Part shown: positions 45,145 to 56,332 of the stretch, piece by piece
Layout of the letters: the number at the start of each line of letters is the position of its first letter
Position numbering within the stretch: the stretch's first letter is position 1
Assembly (NCBI GenBank): GCA_039621445.1
Contig: CP154954.1
Coordinates: forward strand, 41,905,572 to 41,969,571
DNA from: Euglena gracilis
Lineage: Eukaryota; Euglenida; Euglenophyceae; Euglenales
Reading direction: 5' to 3'
Length of the DNA: 64,000 nt
Notes under the pieces: model-generated
What the model was told of the DNA's origin: nothing
Database searches by the model: none
What the model saw: only the letters and a program-made list of their open reading frames with translations
Translations under genes and position numbers: made by a program

Positions 45145-45331
45145 ACTACCCTGCTCGTGCCCACGGCCCCCACCGCATCGTCCTCCTCCTCCTCCTCCAC
45201 CTCCAACGCCTCTGCCTTCACCGCCCTGCGGGCCACCACCCCCCAGCCCCCCACCGCCCTCGCCCCCATCTCGCCGTCACCTCTGCCACCGCCGGCGTCC
45301 TACACGGACCCTGCACCACACCTCGCCGTTG
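45145..45331 (+). CDS. Ser/Ala/Pro-rich exon preceding the kinase domain
   Basis: After ccaccag the frame reads [10 protein letters not shown], a serine run (codons TCC) and [20 protein letters not shown], ending GTTG|gtggcg. It is disordered sequence probably just N-terminal to the kinase domain, although its phase does not join directly to 46079. Confidence 0.48.
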
Positions 45332-45812
45332 GTGGCGAGGCGGGAGGGCGGCCCAGGCCCAAACCCGCTGCCCCCCTAACCCTGATGCGGCAACAGCGTC
45401 CCCACCCAGAGCAGACCTCCTGTCCTGTGATTGGCCACGATCTCCCCGACGGATGTTGGCAAAAGTGTTGGGCGAAGATATTGTTGCAACGACTTCCTGG
45501 TTTGGGGATGGGCATGGGCCTGCAAGGGCTCGTCGGGCCGCGGCCACACCCCAAGACGCCTGGGGTTTTCCTGTCGGCGGCTGTGCGTCCGGTTGGTGTC
45601 CCCTCTGGCAAAATGATGGTGTAAGAACCTGTGCTCCAGAGAGACGGTCCATGCTGAGGAGAGGTGGATTGCACTTTTGGAGGCTCACACCCACCGGCCC
45701 GCCCACCCACCCACCCAATCCACACATGCACACACACACACACACACACAGACACACCCACCCACCCACCACCCACCCAACCCAGACATACACAGACAGA
45801 CTGACAGACACA

Positions 45813-45863
<51 letters not shown>

Positions 45864-45878
45864 GCGCACAGAGACCCG

Positions 45879-45912
<34 letters not shown>

Positions 45913-45966
45913 GGCACGCGCAGACACAGACACAGACACGCATACAGACACAGGCACACAGACACC

Positions 45967-46022
<56 letters not shown>

Positions 46023-49000
46023 GCCAGTGACCAACCGCCCTGTTGACTACAACCCTGCCGCCCCACTCCTCCGGCCAGTTGACGTCCCCGCCGGCCGGGG
46101 AGCCCGTCACGCTCTTCCGCTACGAGTTCGACACCGCCACGTGGCAGCGCACCCCTGCCTGTGTGCGGCTGGACCCCTACCCCTGGCAGGAGGTGTGTTG
46201 GACACCCCCCCAAATATGTGTGTGTGCGTGTGCATGTGTGGGAGTGCCGATGCATGCATGGACATCTGGCGTCTGGCAACCGAGTGCAAATGCTGTGTGC
46301 CAATGGCCCCGCATGGCCATGCACCTTGTATCCATGCATCTTGTTCCTCCAGGGAGCCCTGCGGCATGTCTACTACATGAAGAACCTGGACCGGCCATTG
46401 CTCAGGACCTCACCACATGCTCGGGTGAGGTTGAAGTTCCGGGGTTGCTGTGTGATGGGGAGTGGCTACAATTGTAATAAGCAGCTTTGTGAGCCCCCCC
46501 CCAAGTTGAACACCCCCAAAATAATACTGCCTCCAGAGCCCAAGTTCAGCCGCCCAAATAATATCCCCCCAACATGGATTTTGGGGTTGTTCAACACATT
46601 TCCGTGATCGAAATCTTGACCCAAAATTGCAACAATTCTCGCCAGATAATATCCCTCCCCTTGGGGTTGCCGTCGGTCGACCAAACGCTGTTGTTGAAGG
46701 GACTTTGCTTCTTGGCATCGGGTTATTTGACTGGGGAATTGTTTCGTTGCACGGTTTACCCGACTCCCATTGCATCCTTGTGGCGGACCCTTTTCTTTTG
46801 TGCTGCGTTTGTTGCTGAGTGGAGACGGGCAGGCCCTGCCCCCCGGGCCCAGAGCAGGACTTCGTGGTGAAGTGGAGCAAGAACGCCCGCGAGCCCCGCG
46901 ATGAGTATTTCCTGGAGGCCGGGGCAGGGCAGCACACAGCGCGTTTTTTCATTTGTTTTTTTCTACTTTGGCAAAATTTGTTGGCTTTTTGCGTTTTTTT
47001 TTGTCCCCCCCGTGTTTTGCAAAGCCTCCTGGGAAATGATCCCAGTTCAGCAAACCTCCAAATTTTGGACCTAATTTTTCCCTGAGACCAAAGTTTGGTC
47101 ATCCTTTGTCTGTTTTATTTTTTTGGCTTCTATTTATTTTTTGGCTCAGCAAATTCCATATTTTTAGAATCAGCATGTTCCCCAGATTATGAAAATCATG
47201 TTTTTTTGACATTTTTCTTGTATCCCCCAAACGTTTGGGGGGGTTGGTTTGTTGCGACACATTTTGAGGGTCTATTTTGCCCCCCCCCCCCCGCGCGTTG
47301 CACCGTGTGGTGCTTCATCTGTGCCGCTCTTTCCGGCCATCCCTGCCCTGGGGGCGGCCCGGATGCAAGCCACGGCGCAGTGGTACGGGGAGCAGTTCAA
47401 CCGATGCAGGCTGGGGAGGGGTGCACACCCACAGGCTAGAAGGTGCCGGGGCACGGCAGGCCCCATGTCCCGTGTAGCGCCGTTCAAGGTGGCAGGACTT
47501 TTCCTTTCTCAAATGGGCAACAAATCATCCAACGAAAAAACAGGTGTGTCAATGCCTGCCACGTTCACACAATCAATAATGTGTTCATGTACAAAAATGT
47601 ACACACACACCACAGATCATAATTAGATCCAGTGTAAATAAATACCAAAGAAAATGTTAAAATTTTGCCCATTTTCTTCATTTTTGGTCAATTTCACATG
47701 GATCCCCAAGTGGCTGATCCGCCTGGGGTTGGATGAGTGATTATAGTTTAAAGTTAGAGGTAAAGAAAGCTGTCGAAAGTGTTGTTGGTACTCGGCAGTG
47801 GTGTTGTTTTTGTGTTTCAACCAGAGCAACCTGTTGTCGATTAATAAATCATCCTCAGACCTGTGCATAGTTGTTTGTGGCTTCGTTGATGGCATAGTGG
47901 GTTCGCTGGACCTCGTTTTTTTCATGTTGAATTTGCCACCTAGAATTGTTCACGTTGAAGTTGGCGACTTGTTTGGTGGCAGCTTCTCTGTGGGAGGGAG
48001 TCCGCAAAGATCCATTTTTTTATGGAGGGGTCGTCAAGGGAACGCCCTTCCCCAGCCCCCCCCCCCCTGAAGGCTGCACCCGCCCCCTGCCCCACCCACC
48101 CCGGCAGGTCCGGTTCCTGTCGGCCTGGGTGATGGAGTGCAGCGAGCGATCTGGCCCAGACGGCAAGCCACCCGCGGCCCGCCCGCCGGCGCGGCGGGAC
48201 CTCCTTTTTGGAAATGACCCCGGTGGAGTCTTCCCCAAAATTTTGGCGCTCTGTGCCGAAAAGCAGAAGTGGAAGGGAGGGGGAGAAACCTCCCCCCCTT
48301 CCACAGGGTACCCCCTCGGCCTAACCCCCACCCCCCCAGCCAGACTTCCTTCAGTCACCCACCCCAAGAAGAAAGCTCCGCACCTTATGCGGAACAGCTG
48401 GGCCCCAACCCCAGGGGATCAGGGGTGCTGACTCCCCTGCGTCTCAAAAAAAAGCCTCTGGCAAGTCTGGCAGGGTGGCACACACCGAAGAACCTTGTTG
48501 CGGCGGGGTGGGGGTGTCTGGACCAACCTGCTGCGGGACCCCTGAACCCCAGGAATGTGTCGCTTCCCTGCAGAAGGCTCATATTATGCCGGAGTGAGTT
48601 TGGGATGTCAGCTTGAGTTTGGGATGTCAGGATGTCAGGTTGATGGTGCTGCCGGTCGGATGATTTCTCGTGGGTTGCGCAGGGGGGTGGGCCCCGCCCC
48701 CTCCCCGTGGCCCACATTCTGTTGGGCGGGCTGCGGCCGCGCTGGTGCTCCTCGCGGAGAAGTACATCGCCGGGACGTTTGTGAAGTACACCAACAACTT
48801 CGGCTGGGTCAACCCGAAGTTCCCCAACGCTTCGGCCAGCTCGACCCCGTTGCGGTTGACTTGCCTCGGGGCAATGGTGGCCAGCATTCATTTCCAATGT
48901 TGATGATCTTTGAATGAATGAAATGAGCGATTTCGTGTCATTGCCATTGGGAGCAGTGCACCATTGAGCTTTTGCCTTACATGTCTAAATATGGCAACCC

Positions 49001-52000
49001 TGTGAATTATGGTTGGCCCACCACGAGGGACTTTTTTTGTACCTCCCGCTCCCTTTGTCCAAAGACCAGACTTGTCCAACGACCACCCCCAATTTTTTTG
49101 TGTACGATGTTTGTTCAATAATTGTTGGATTTGTATGATTTTTTTTTTGCATTTCCGTGTTTCAGAGAAACTTTTTATTCGTTGGGATGATCACCATAAA
49201 TTTGCTGAAAATGCCTCAAAATGGCATGAAACAGGCCAATAACTCCAAAAAACATGTTCCAAATTACCCAAAATGACAAAAAATGATGTAAGTGGGCGAG
49301 ATTGTGACAAACAGCAAATAAAAAATTGTGGAAAGTTGGCCGAAATTGGCCAAGGATGGTCAAAATGGTCAAAAATGGTCAAAAATTGGCCCAAAGTGGC
49401 CAAAAGTGACCAAAACGCCAAAAAATGTCTAAAAACAGCCCAAAATGGCCATATACCCGTACCTACTTTTTGCCTCCCCTGTTAAACGACCCCCCCCCCC
49501 CTGGTCGGAGACGAACATTAGTGAGGGCCGATTTTTTTGTTTTGCAAAAAAGTCGATTCTCTGTTTTGGTCGGTTATTGCAAGAGGGCGATCGAAAGATG
49601 GGCTCGTCGTCGCTGTCTGGAACTTTTGAATTTGATGCCCAACTGCATGTTGCCACCCAACTGTTCCCCTTGCAACACCCCGTGCAAATCCTTGGCATGA
49701 GTCCGATGAGAAGCAGTGCCACGCAGAACACACAATGGGGTGGGAACCCCCCCCCAAGGGGAACTGGCCTGCCCGAGAACATTGACCCCAAAGTGAGACC
49801 CTGCCGCCCCACCCCCAGGGGTGGGCCTCCTTCTCCCCTTTTGTGTCCCCGAAACCTTGTTGGGGCCGACATTGCTCGAGCCAGTGAGCCGGGGGGGGGG
49901 GGTCCCAGGCAGGGGGTTGGGTCCAGGGCCGGTCTGGGTATGGGTTCCGTCTGGAGCAAGCAACGGAAAGTTTTTGAAGACGCCCTCAGATGGCCTGATT
50001 TTTTGGGTCCCCAAAAATCGGGAAAGAAACCAGGGGGGTCCTACACCGAGTTGGCCGGAGGTACCCCCCCCTCCCCTCCCCCCAGCCCCCAGGGGGTCTC
50101 AAACAGAAGCCTGGCTCAGAGCCGGAATGACAATCAGTGCCGGGCTGGGGCCGACCCCGCAGGCCTTCAGTCATTTCACGTTCAACTTCTCGGAGGGGCT
50201 GCTGGTGGTGGCGGACATCCAGGGCTTTGTGTCGGAGGTGTGTGCCGGCCGTGCGTCTCCCTGGCCCCAGCTGGTGCGGTTGTGACTGAGGGGAGAAGCT
50301 TGGAGCCCTGGTGGGCAAGCACCTCTGATGATGCTGGGCGATGCTGGGCGATGCAGGGCGATGCTGGGCGATGCTGGGCGATGCTGGAATTTTGGAGACC
50401 AGAGGTGGGGTTCCGATGCTGGGCGATGCTGGGCGATGCAGGGCGATGCTGGGCGATGCTGGCATTTTTTTGTACATTTTGAAGAATTAAACCCATTTCT
50501 GGGATAATTTCCCACAATTCTCCAGTCTTACACCCATTTTGGCCATTATGGATCAATTTTTGCTAATTTGGGGGTTATTTGTCACTGAGTTGGCAAATAT
50601 TAGGCTAATTTGGGTCAATATGAGCGCATTTTATGGCATTTTGGGCCATTTTGTGCCTTTGTGGTGATTTTGGGTCATTTTTCACAATCTTTTGGCGTTT
50701 TTGGGCATTTTTTTTTGGTCATTTGAAGCATTTTGGGTCATTTTGGTTGCTTTTTGGGGGCTTTTTGTGGTCAATTTTGTGTTTTTGTTGTCATTTTTGG
50801 GCTTTTGTGGTTATTTTGGCTAGGTTGGGTGCCATTGGATGAATACTGGACAGACTCTGGACAAGATGCAGATGCTGGACAAGATGCAGGCGTTGGACAA
50901 GATGTTCATACCAGACAAGATGCCGATGCTGGACAAGATGAAGTGGATGCAGATACTGGACAATATGCAGATGGTGGACAAGATGCAGATACTGATAAGA
51001 TGCCGATGCTGAACAAGGTGCCGATGCTGTACAAGGTGCAGATGCTGGACAAGATGCAAATGCTGGACAACATGCAGATGCTGGACAAGATGCAGATGCT
51101 GGACAAGAAGCAGATACTGAACATGCCGATGCTGGACAAGGTGCAGATGCTGGATAAGATGCAGATGGTGGACAAGGTGCAGATGCTGGACAACGCCATG
51201 TTGCTGTGTCCTTCCTTGGTTATAACCTCTGAACACTTACACTCGCCGCAGATCCAGCCTGGTCTGGGCGGGGTGTTTGGTCGACACCCCGTTGCAATTG
51301 CAGGGGTGCCACCCTCCACCCTCCAGCACAACAACTGTTTTGGTCTCTGTTTGTCTGACCGGCAAGAGGCTTGCAACTTGCACTCGATGTTGTTATCTCA
51401 CAGGTCTGCACACCACATCTTGTGCTGGCAAAAAGCAGCAAAAGTGGTCAAAAAGTGGGGCAAAAGTGGTCAGAAAGCAGCAAAAGTGGTCAAGAAGCAG
51501 GCAAAAGTGGGCAAAGGTGGTCAAACAGCAACAAAAGTGATCAAAAAGCAGCAAAAGTGATCAAAAAGCAGCAACAATGGCCAAAAGTGGGCAAAAAAGT
51601 AGCAAATGTGGGCAAAAGTGGTCAAAAAGCAGCAAAAGTTGTCAAAAGTGGTCAAAAAGCAGGCAAAAGTGGTCAAAAGTGGTCAAAAAGCAGCAAAAGT
51701 GATCAAAAAGCCGCAAAGGTGGTTGGAAATGGGCAAAAGTGGGCAAAAAGCAGTAAAAGTGGTCAAGAAGCAGTCAAAGTTGGTCAAAAGGCAGCAAATG
51801 TGGGCAAAAGTGTTCAAAAAGCAGTCACAGTGGTAAAAAAGCAACCAAAGATAGCCAAAAGTAGCCAAAAGTGGGCGAGAGCGGCAAAAGCAGCAGGCAT
51901 AAAAGGTACACCTTCAAGGGCTCCAAAGGCGATGCTGGGCGATGCTGGGCGATGCTGGGCGATGCTGAGCGATGCTGGGCGATGCTGGGCCTAGGGGCAT

Positions 52001-52704
52001 GGATGACCAGAGGTGCTTGCTGGTGGGGCCACCCCTGCCAATGGGCTGCTGTTGTACTCCATAGTTGCTAGTTGCTCCCTGTTTGGCTCATTTTTTTAAA
52101 AAAATATATCTAATGAATTGAAAAAAAACTCTCCCCGTGCAGTGTCGGTGCTTCCAAAAAAAATTAATCAAACACCATTTTATTACATATTTCTACATAT
52201 AATATTGTAGTATTATATATTATAATATCATATATTTTAATATTTGTATAATTATAACATTATATATCATATATTACTATTACATTATATATTTCTATTT
52301 TCGTCTCGAAGCGCCAATTTTTTTGTACCCCAAATCCCCCCCCCTAAACGTGGGTCCCCCAGCCTGTCCCCCTGGCCCCCTAAGGGGCGGGTGGGTGAGT
52401 CCGGACCCCGGGTAGAAAACTCTCTGTCGGGGCTCAAAGATCAATTTCTGCAATTCTCTAGAAACGGTTCGGGGACAGGGCTACGCTCTTTACCCCCTCC
52501 CCCGCACCCCAGGGCCCCGGGCCGGAGCTGTATACGGACCCGCAGATCAACACCATCGCCTCGGAGCGGCCCTTCGGCAAGGCGGACATGCGGCAGCGCG
52601 GCATCGACAAGTTCTTCGAGTCGCACGCCTGCAACGCCGTGTGCCAGCACTGGGGCCGGGGCCCAGCCGTCTTTAACAGTCTCCTCTTCAGTGGTTTGTA
52701 TTAA
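45145..52704 (+). CDS. eEF2-kinase-type alpha-kinase gene, at least eight exons
   Basis: An atypical serine/threonine kinase. The exons in order match the eEF2K/MHCK alpha-kinase domain: 46079-46192 ([14 protein letters not shown]), 46353-46424 ([11 protein letters not shown]), about 46830-46915 ([17 protein letters not shown], holding the ATP-site lysine region), about 47366-47414 ([12 protein letters not shown]), 48108-about 48160 ([16 protein letters not shown]), about 48762-48840 ([17 protein letters not shown]), 50163-50237 ([20 protein letters not shown], with the DxQG motif) and 52513-about 52675 ([20 protein letters not shown], then HACNAVC zinc-site residues). Exon 45145-45331 upstream is Ser/Ala/Pro-rich. 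The order and spacing follow the family throughout. Several middle exons lack obvious GT donors, so some edges are approximate. The frame of the last exon can stop at TAA 52702 or splice onward. Confidence 0.85.
45728..46021. repeat. CA/GA/GACA compound microsatellite
   Basis: Runs of CA, (CACC)n, GA (about 15 units), GACACA and CA, in the intron before the first kinase-domain exon. Confidence 0.95.
46079..46424 (+). CDS. Alpha-kinase exons: N-lobe start
   Basis: Exon 46079-46192 reads [20 protein letters not shown] then [10 protein letters not shown], and ends GAG|gtgtgt. Exon 46353-46424 begins after ctccag and reads [20 protein letters not shown], ending CGG|gtgagg. Both are phase 0. Together they match the eEF2K RYRYN..TGEW....PFG.GAMRE...KL stretch. 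Confidence 0.82.
46830..47414 (+). CDS. Alpha-kinase exons: ATP-site lysine strand and helix
   Basis: One exon within about 46830-46915 reads [20 protein letters not shown]. Its VVK corresponds to the catalytic lysine strand (YVAKRY in eEF2K). A second, about 47366-47414, reads [13 protein letters not shown], corresponding to qm.Ak.wgeeyN. No GT donor is near the first, and the second ends at CAG followed by gc, so GC donors are possible. Confidence 0.62.
48108..48850 (+). CDS. Alpha-kinase exons: central strands
   Basis: Exon from 48108 (after ccggcag) reads [20 protein letters not shown] later exon, about 48762-48840, reads [20 protein letters not shown]. The latter is the family signature (Y.eG.f.KYn.N.Gfv) linking the lobes. 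Donor positions are uncertain. A GC donor (gcaagc at about 48162) is one option for the first. Confidence 0.72.
50163..50237 (+). CDS. Alpha-kinase exon with AFSHFTF and DIQG motifs
   Basis: A clean 75-base phase-0 exon between ccccgcag and GAG|gtgtgt reads [20 protein letters not shown] then GFVSE. AFSHFT and (V)DIQG are hallmark catalytic-loop motifs of alpha-kinases, and the Asp binds the metal. Confidence 0.92.
50317..52018. mobile_element. 1.7-kb AAGCACCT-ended element filled with minisatellites
   Basis: The left end AAGCACCTCTGATGATG and the right end ATGACCAGAGGTGCTT are inverted repeats. The flanks CCTGGTGGGC and GCTGGTGGGG match at 8 of 10 bases. Inside are GATGCTGGGC decamers near both ends, an 18-base GATGCAGATGCTGGACAA array (50858-51196) and a TGGTCAAAAAGCAGCAAAAG array (51430-51890). 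It sits in an alpha-kinase intron. The long open frames here are repeat artefacts. Confidence 0.75.
52513..52704 (+). CDS. Alpha-kinase exon with TDPQI and zinc-site motif
   Basis: After caccccag the frame reads [20 protein letters not shown], then [20 protein letters not shown] and [13 protein letters not shown], the glycine-rich FG stretch and the H-x-C-x3-C zinc residues match the end of the kinase domain. The frame reaches TAA at 52702. Possible donors at about 52669 or 52691 would splice it onward to the 54-56 kb exons. Confidence 0.88.
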   Translation, partial: GPGPELYTDPQINTIASERPFGKADMRQRGIDKFFESHACNAVCQHWGRGPAVFNSLLFSGLY

Positions 52705-54187
52705 ATGGAGTAGCATTTTTTAACCTCTTCACGACGATGGACAAATTTTTGCAATGCACCCTTGCCATGAAGTACCAGAAAGTTGGCAAGACATAAAAAC
52801 AAATTTATGTCTTGGAACCAACGCAAATGGGTGACATCAAAATTTTGAATATTGCAATCCATCCAAAGAGTCATAAACAACAACCAGCGGACCGACAGTC
52901 GACAGCTGTACGGTGACAGTACTCTGGCTTTCTGTCTTTGTCCTCCCCCCCCCCCATACTCGGCTGTGCCTTGCAGGGGACGGATGGCTGAAGGCTTCGG
53001 AGCCATGCCATTGCTTTCGCTCTAGTCGCACCCTTTCGCACAATGGGGTTGACAGGCTTCCTTTCTCTGTGTGTGATGAATGCTCCCCTCGCCGTCGGCT
53101 GGAGGTTGGGTTAACCTGCCTGGCCCTGGGGGGGGGGCAACCAGGGTTCGATAAGGAGGGTGTTCGGGTTAGAGGGAGAGGTTCCCTCCCCCTTGTTGTC
53201 CAGGCGGCGGGATCCGGACCCCCCCCCACACCCCGGGGGACCCGGGACTCCTCTCCAGAAAAGGTCGGATTTTTCCTTCCGGTGCTCCATGCCGAAAATT
53301 TTGGGTATTTTTTTGTCTTTTTTTGCCAAAAACTGCCCAAAATGGTCGTCCACCCCCCCCCCCGAAAGGGCTTTTTCTCCGGCGCCAGGCTCCGAAAATT
53401 TTTGGCAAGTTTTAACCTAAAACCGATCCAATTTGCCAATTTGGGGCGTAAAAATTTTTGGTGCATAATTTTTGGCTGGATCACTGTTTAGGTGGGTTCG
53501 CCCCCTGCCCCACCGACATCTAACTTATCACTCGGACTATCATCGACCCCCCTTCCTGGTGGGTCCAACCACCCCTCACCTGGCCTTCCCGTATTTCCAG
53601 GGGCGCAAATTTTCAGGCCAGAAATTTCTTTTGGCGCCTTCAAATGAGGGGTCAACCCCCCCCCAAACTCCGCCACTGCAAATTGGGGTTCGAGTGTCCC
53701 GTTAAGATGGATGGGTCCGTCCCCGCCGCCCTCTTGCGTGCGGCCAAGCAGTGGCGTGGGGAGGGCTGAGGGCACGAACGGCGGGCCGGGGGATGACGGC
53801 GTCGCCCACTCTGCCCCCGCCCCCCTCCGGCCCCTCTCTGTCCAGGCCCGGCCTCGGGGGAAGGGACTCATTCATTCTGGTCTTGCTCTTGCCCCCCCCC
53901 CACCCTGCCGACCAAGCAAACAGGTCCGACACACCAATTTCTCAATGGCGAGGGGGTTATGTGTTCAGGCTGAAGATAAGGATTTATTGGCCAAGCTCTG
54001 ACTCTCAAGCATGGCCCCTGACAAATTGCAATTTGGAATGACCCGAAAAAAGACACAAAGAAATAAATTTTCCGGGGTTTCCCGGCGGCGCCAAAACACC
54101 GGCCTGCCCTTCGTTCCTCCCCGAGCTGGACGCAAATAATTCATCTTTTTTTGGGTGTCGTGCCCCGGTTCCCCCGCATGCCCCCAG

Positions 54188-54415
54188 CAATCCCTCCCAC
54201 GCCGCGCTCCGCACGGTGGCCCAGTGTGCACCCTCTGGCCACCCCAGACGGCCCAGCCGCAGCCGGCCTGCGCCGCCCTCCCCCTCGCCGCCCCCGCAGA
54301 CCTCCGCCGCGACGGGGGACCGGCCTCGCCCGCCCCCGACGGCCGCAGAGCCCTCCGATGGGTTCGCCTACGTCAAGGGCATCACCCCGCACAGGCGGCG
54401 GCCCCAATGGCCCCC
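54188..54415 (+). CDS. Ser/Pro-rich exon downstream of the kinase
   Basis: After ccccccag the frame reads SNPSHAALRTVAQCAPSGHP, then PPSPSPPPQTSAATGDRPRP and EPSDGFAYVKGITPHRRR. It is likely part of a disordered C-terminal region of the alpha-kinase or of a small separate gene. Confidence 0.42.
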
Positions 54416-54857
54416 TCCCTCGCCCAGCCTTACCCCCCCCCGCACGATGGTCGTCGGCACAACCTTCCCCCCAAAGAGCCCCCCCCCCATGGGTCAATGC
54501 AAAGAGAAGATTCCAGACCCTGACCAACTCATGGCACACCCCACACCCCCCGGGGTGGGTCCAGAAACCCCAACCCACCCCTCACACTCAAAAACCCCCG
54601 GGCAGTCACACAGGTGTTCAGCGAATCTATGGTCCGGAACCCTGCTTGATGCAGGAGGAGGGGTGACCCCCCTCCTCCACCCCGAACCTAACCCGACTCC
54701 ACAATTTATCTCCATTTTGTGATCAGCACCAAAAAGACTGGTCGGTCCCAACAAAATTGGTTGCCTGGAGGAGCCTCCGCAGAGCATCCGCAGATGCTTC
54801 AGATAACCAAAAGTCAGGATTTCAGATTTTCTGGGAGCCAGGGGCCCGGAACAAAGT

Positions 54858-55085
54858 TTCATTTAGCGACTCCCCGGGAAGGAGTTGACCCCCGGGCCCA
54901 AGTCCACCCACCAACTTTTCAAAAACCCACCCACCCATGACCCCGCCCCTCACCGGGGGTCAACCAACCCATCCACCCACCCACAACCTAACCCTCACCC
55001 AAAATCAGCTGGAAAATCTCGAAAAGCCCGGCTGAAGGCCCGGCAAAAGATTGCAGGAGGGCTGGTTTGGCCCCGCCCTCCTGAA
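54858..55085. mobile_element. Inverted copy of the TTCATTTA/(GGGT)n element family
   Basis: It starts CATTTAGCGACTCCCCGGG, continues through CACCCACCCA tracts and CACCCAAAATCAGCTGGAAA, then GCCCGGC. Read on the minus strand, this matches the order in 23600-23774. Confidence 0.5.
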
Positions 55086-55236
55086 AGGGCCGTGCAGATT
55101 GGAGGGTGCCCAGGACTCCCAAAAAGGTCAATTTTTTGGCATATGTTCCCAAAGAGTGCCCAAAATGGCATTTTTGGCCGATTTGGGGGATTTTTTCGGC
55201 TCGGCGCTTTGCCCCCCCCCCCTCCGTCCCCCGGGG

Positions 55237-55440
55237 CAGCGGGGGCCCCGGCCTGGCCCCGGAGATGATCGCCGCCGCCCAGCCCCGCCGCCCCTCCTCC
55301 CACGCCGCCGGGCCACCCGCCGCCGCCGCCCCGGCCGCCCCCGCCGCGCCGCCCTACGCGCCCCCTCCGCCTCTGTTGGGCCGCGGCGGCGTTTGCCCCT
55401 CCCCCCCACCCTCTCGGCGGCCTGAACGCTTCGGGTCTTG
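55237..55440 (+). CDS. Ala/Pro-rich exon
   Basis: The frame reads GPGLAPEMIAAAQPRRPSSH, then AAGPPAAAAPAAPAAPPYAP and PPPLLGRGG. It is low complexity and GC3-rich, with edges not certain. Confidence 0.4.
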
Positions 55441-55599
55441 AGCGACTACTGACCCAGGCCCAGAGCCGCACGCAGACAGGTGGGGGGACCGTGGAGGACC
55501 GTCGGAGGTCCGCCGATGAATGAACTGAACAGAAGCGGCGTTTTTGCTTTCGAAGGTTCCAACCATGGGCCACGAACGGGTTGGGCGACACCCCCCGGC

Positions 55600-55730
55600 C
55601 CGGTGGTCCCCCAACGCCGCCGTGCGGGCGTGCCCCCCTCGACCGTCCCCCTGCAGCCGGCCACCAAGCTGCAGGCGTACTACCTCGAGGGCCCCCGCCC
55701 GGCCTCCCGGCCCCGCTGCTGCCTGAGCAG
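55600..55730 (+). CDS. Probable exon (LQPATKLQAYYLEGPRP)
   Basis: The frame reads VVPQRRRAGVPPSTVPLQPA then TKLQAYYLEGPRPASRPR with high GC3. Splice sites are not clear. Confidence 0.4.
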
Positions 55731-55954
55731 GGCCGATCCGTGGGTAGTGGCAGGCCCCCCCAATTGTAAGCCCCCCAAATAGAACCAAACAGAACCCCGG
55801 GGTTGTTGAAGAGAAGCCTGAGCCCCAATCCAATCGCTTTCCCGACTTGCAAAAAAAGAGAACATCTTTGAAGCCCCAAAGTTGCATTTCCTCGGGTCCA
55901 TCGTTTGCGTACGGGTTGTATTCTCCCCCACACCCCCCCCCCACACACACAGGC

Positions 55955-56111
55955 ATTGGCGGGCTGGCACGGGTACCCGCTGCTGCCCCCGCAGCACAGT
56001 GCGCAGCTCGCCCCGGCCAGCCCCGTGCTTCCTGGTACCAACGTGCTGCGCTCCTTCTCCCCCACCATCACCGGCTATGGTCCCGGGCCCATGCCGTACT
56101 ACGCCCCGTAG
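55955..56111 (+). CDS. Terminal exon ending MPYYAP-stop
   Basis: After a long pyrimidine/CA tract the frame reads ALAGWHGYPLLPPQHSAQLA, then PASPVLPGTNVLRSFSPTIT and GYGPGPMPYYAP, followed by TAG at 56109-56111. Codon bias collapses after the stop, which supports a genuine 3' end. It probably closes the alpha-kinase/proline-rich gene. No AATAAA lies close by. Confidence 0.55.
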
Positions 56112-56332
56112 CCCCACCCCTCGCGACCCGCCCCCGACCTGGGCTGTCCCCCCTGTCAATGTCGACCCCGCCTCCTGACCCTGTGTGAATAGAGTGTGGA
56201 TTATCGCACTGGGGCTTTGCATTGATGCCAAGTGCCCCCCAGGCACGCATGCCGAAACCAATGCCCAAACTAGCCCCCCAGAATTGAAGGACCATAACAC
56301 AGGCAAGGGAGTGCCAACAGCCAGGCCGGGAC

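Noticed and set aside
50733-51994. Repetitive plus-strand frames ([16 protein letters not shown])
   Set aside because: They follow the 18-mer and CAAAAAGCAG minisatellites within the 50317-52018 element. They keep an open frame because unit lengths are multiples of three or stop-free.
54995-56071. 358-residue minus-strand open frame
   Set aside because: Antisense of the Ala/Pro-rich exons at 55.2-56.1 kb, Gly/Arg-rich with no motif.
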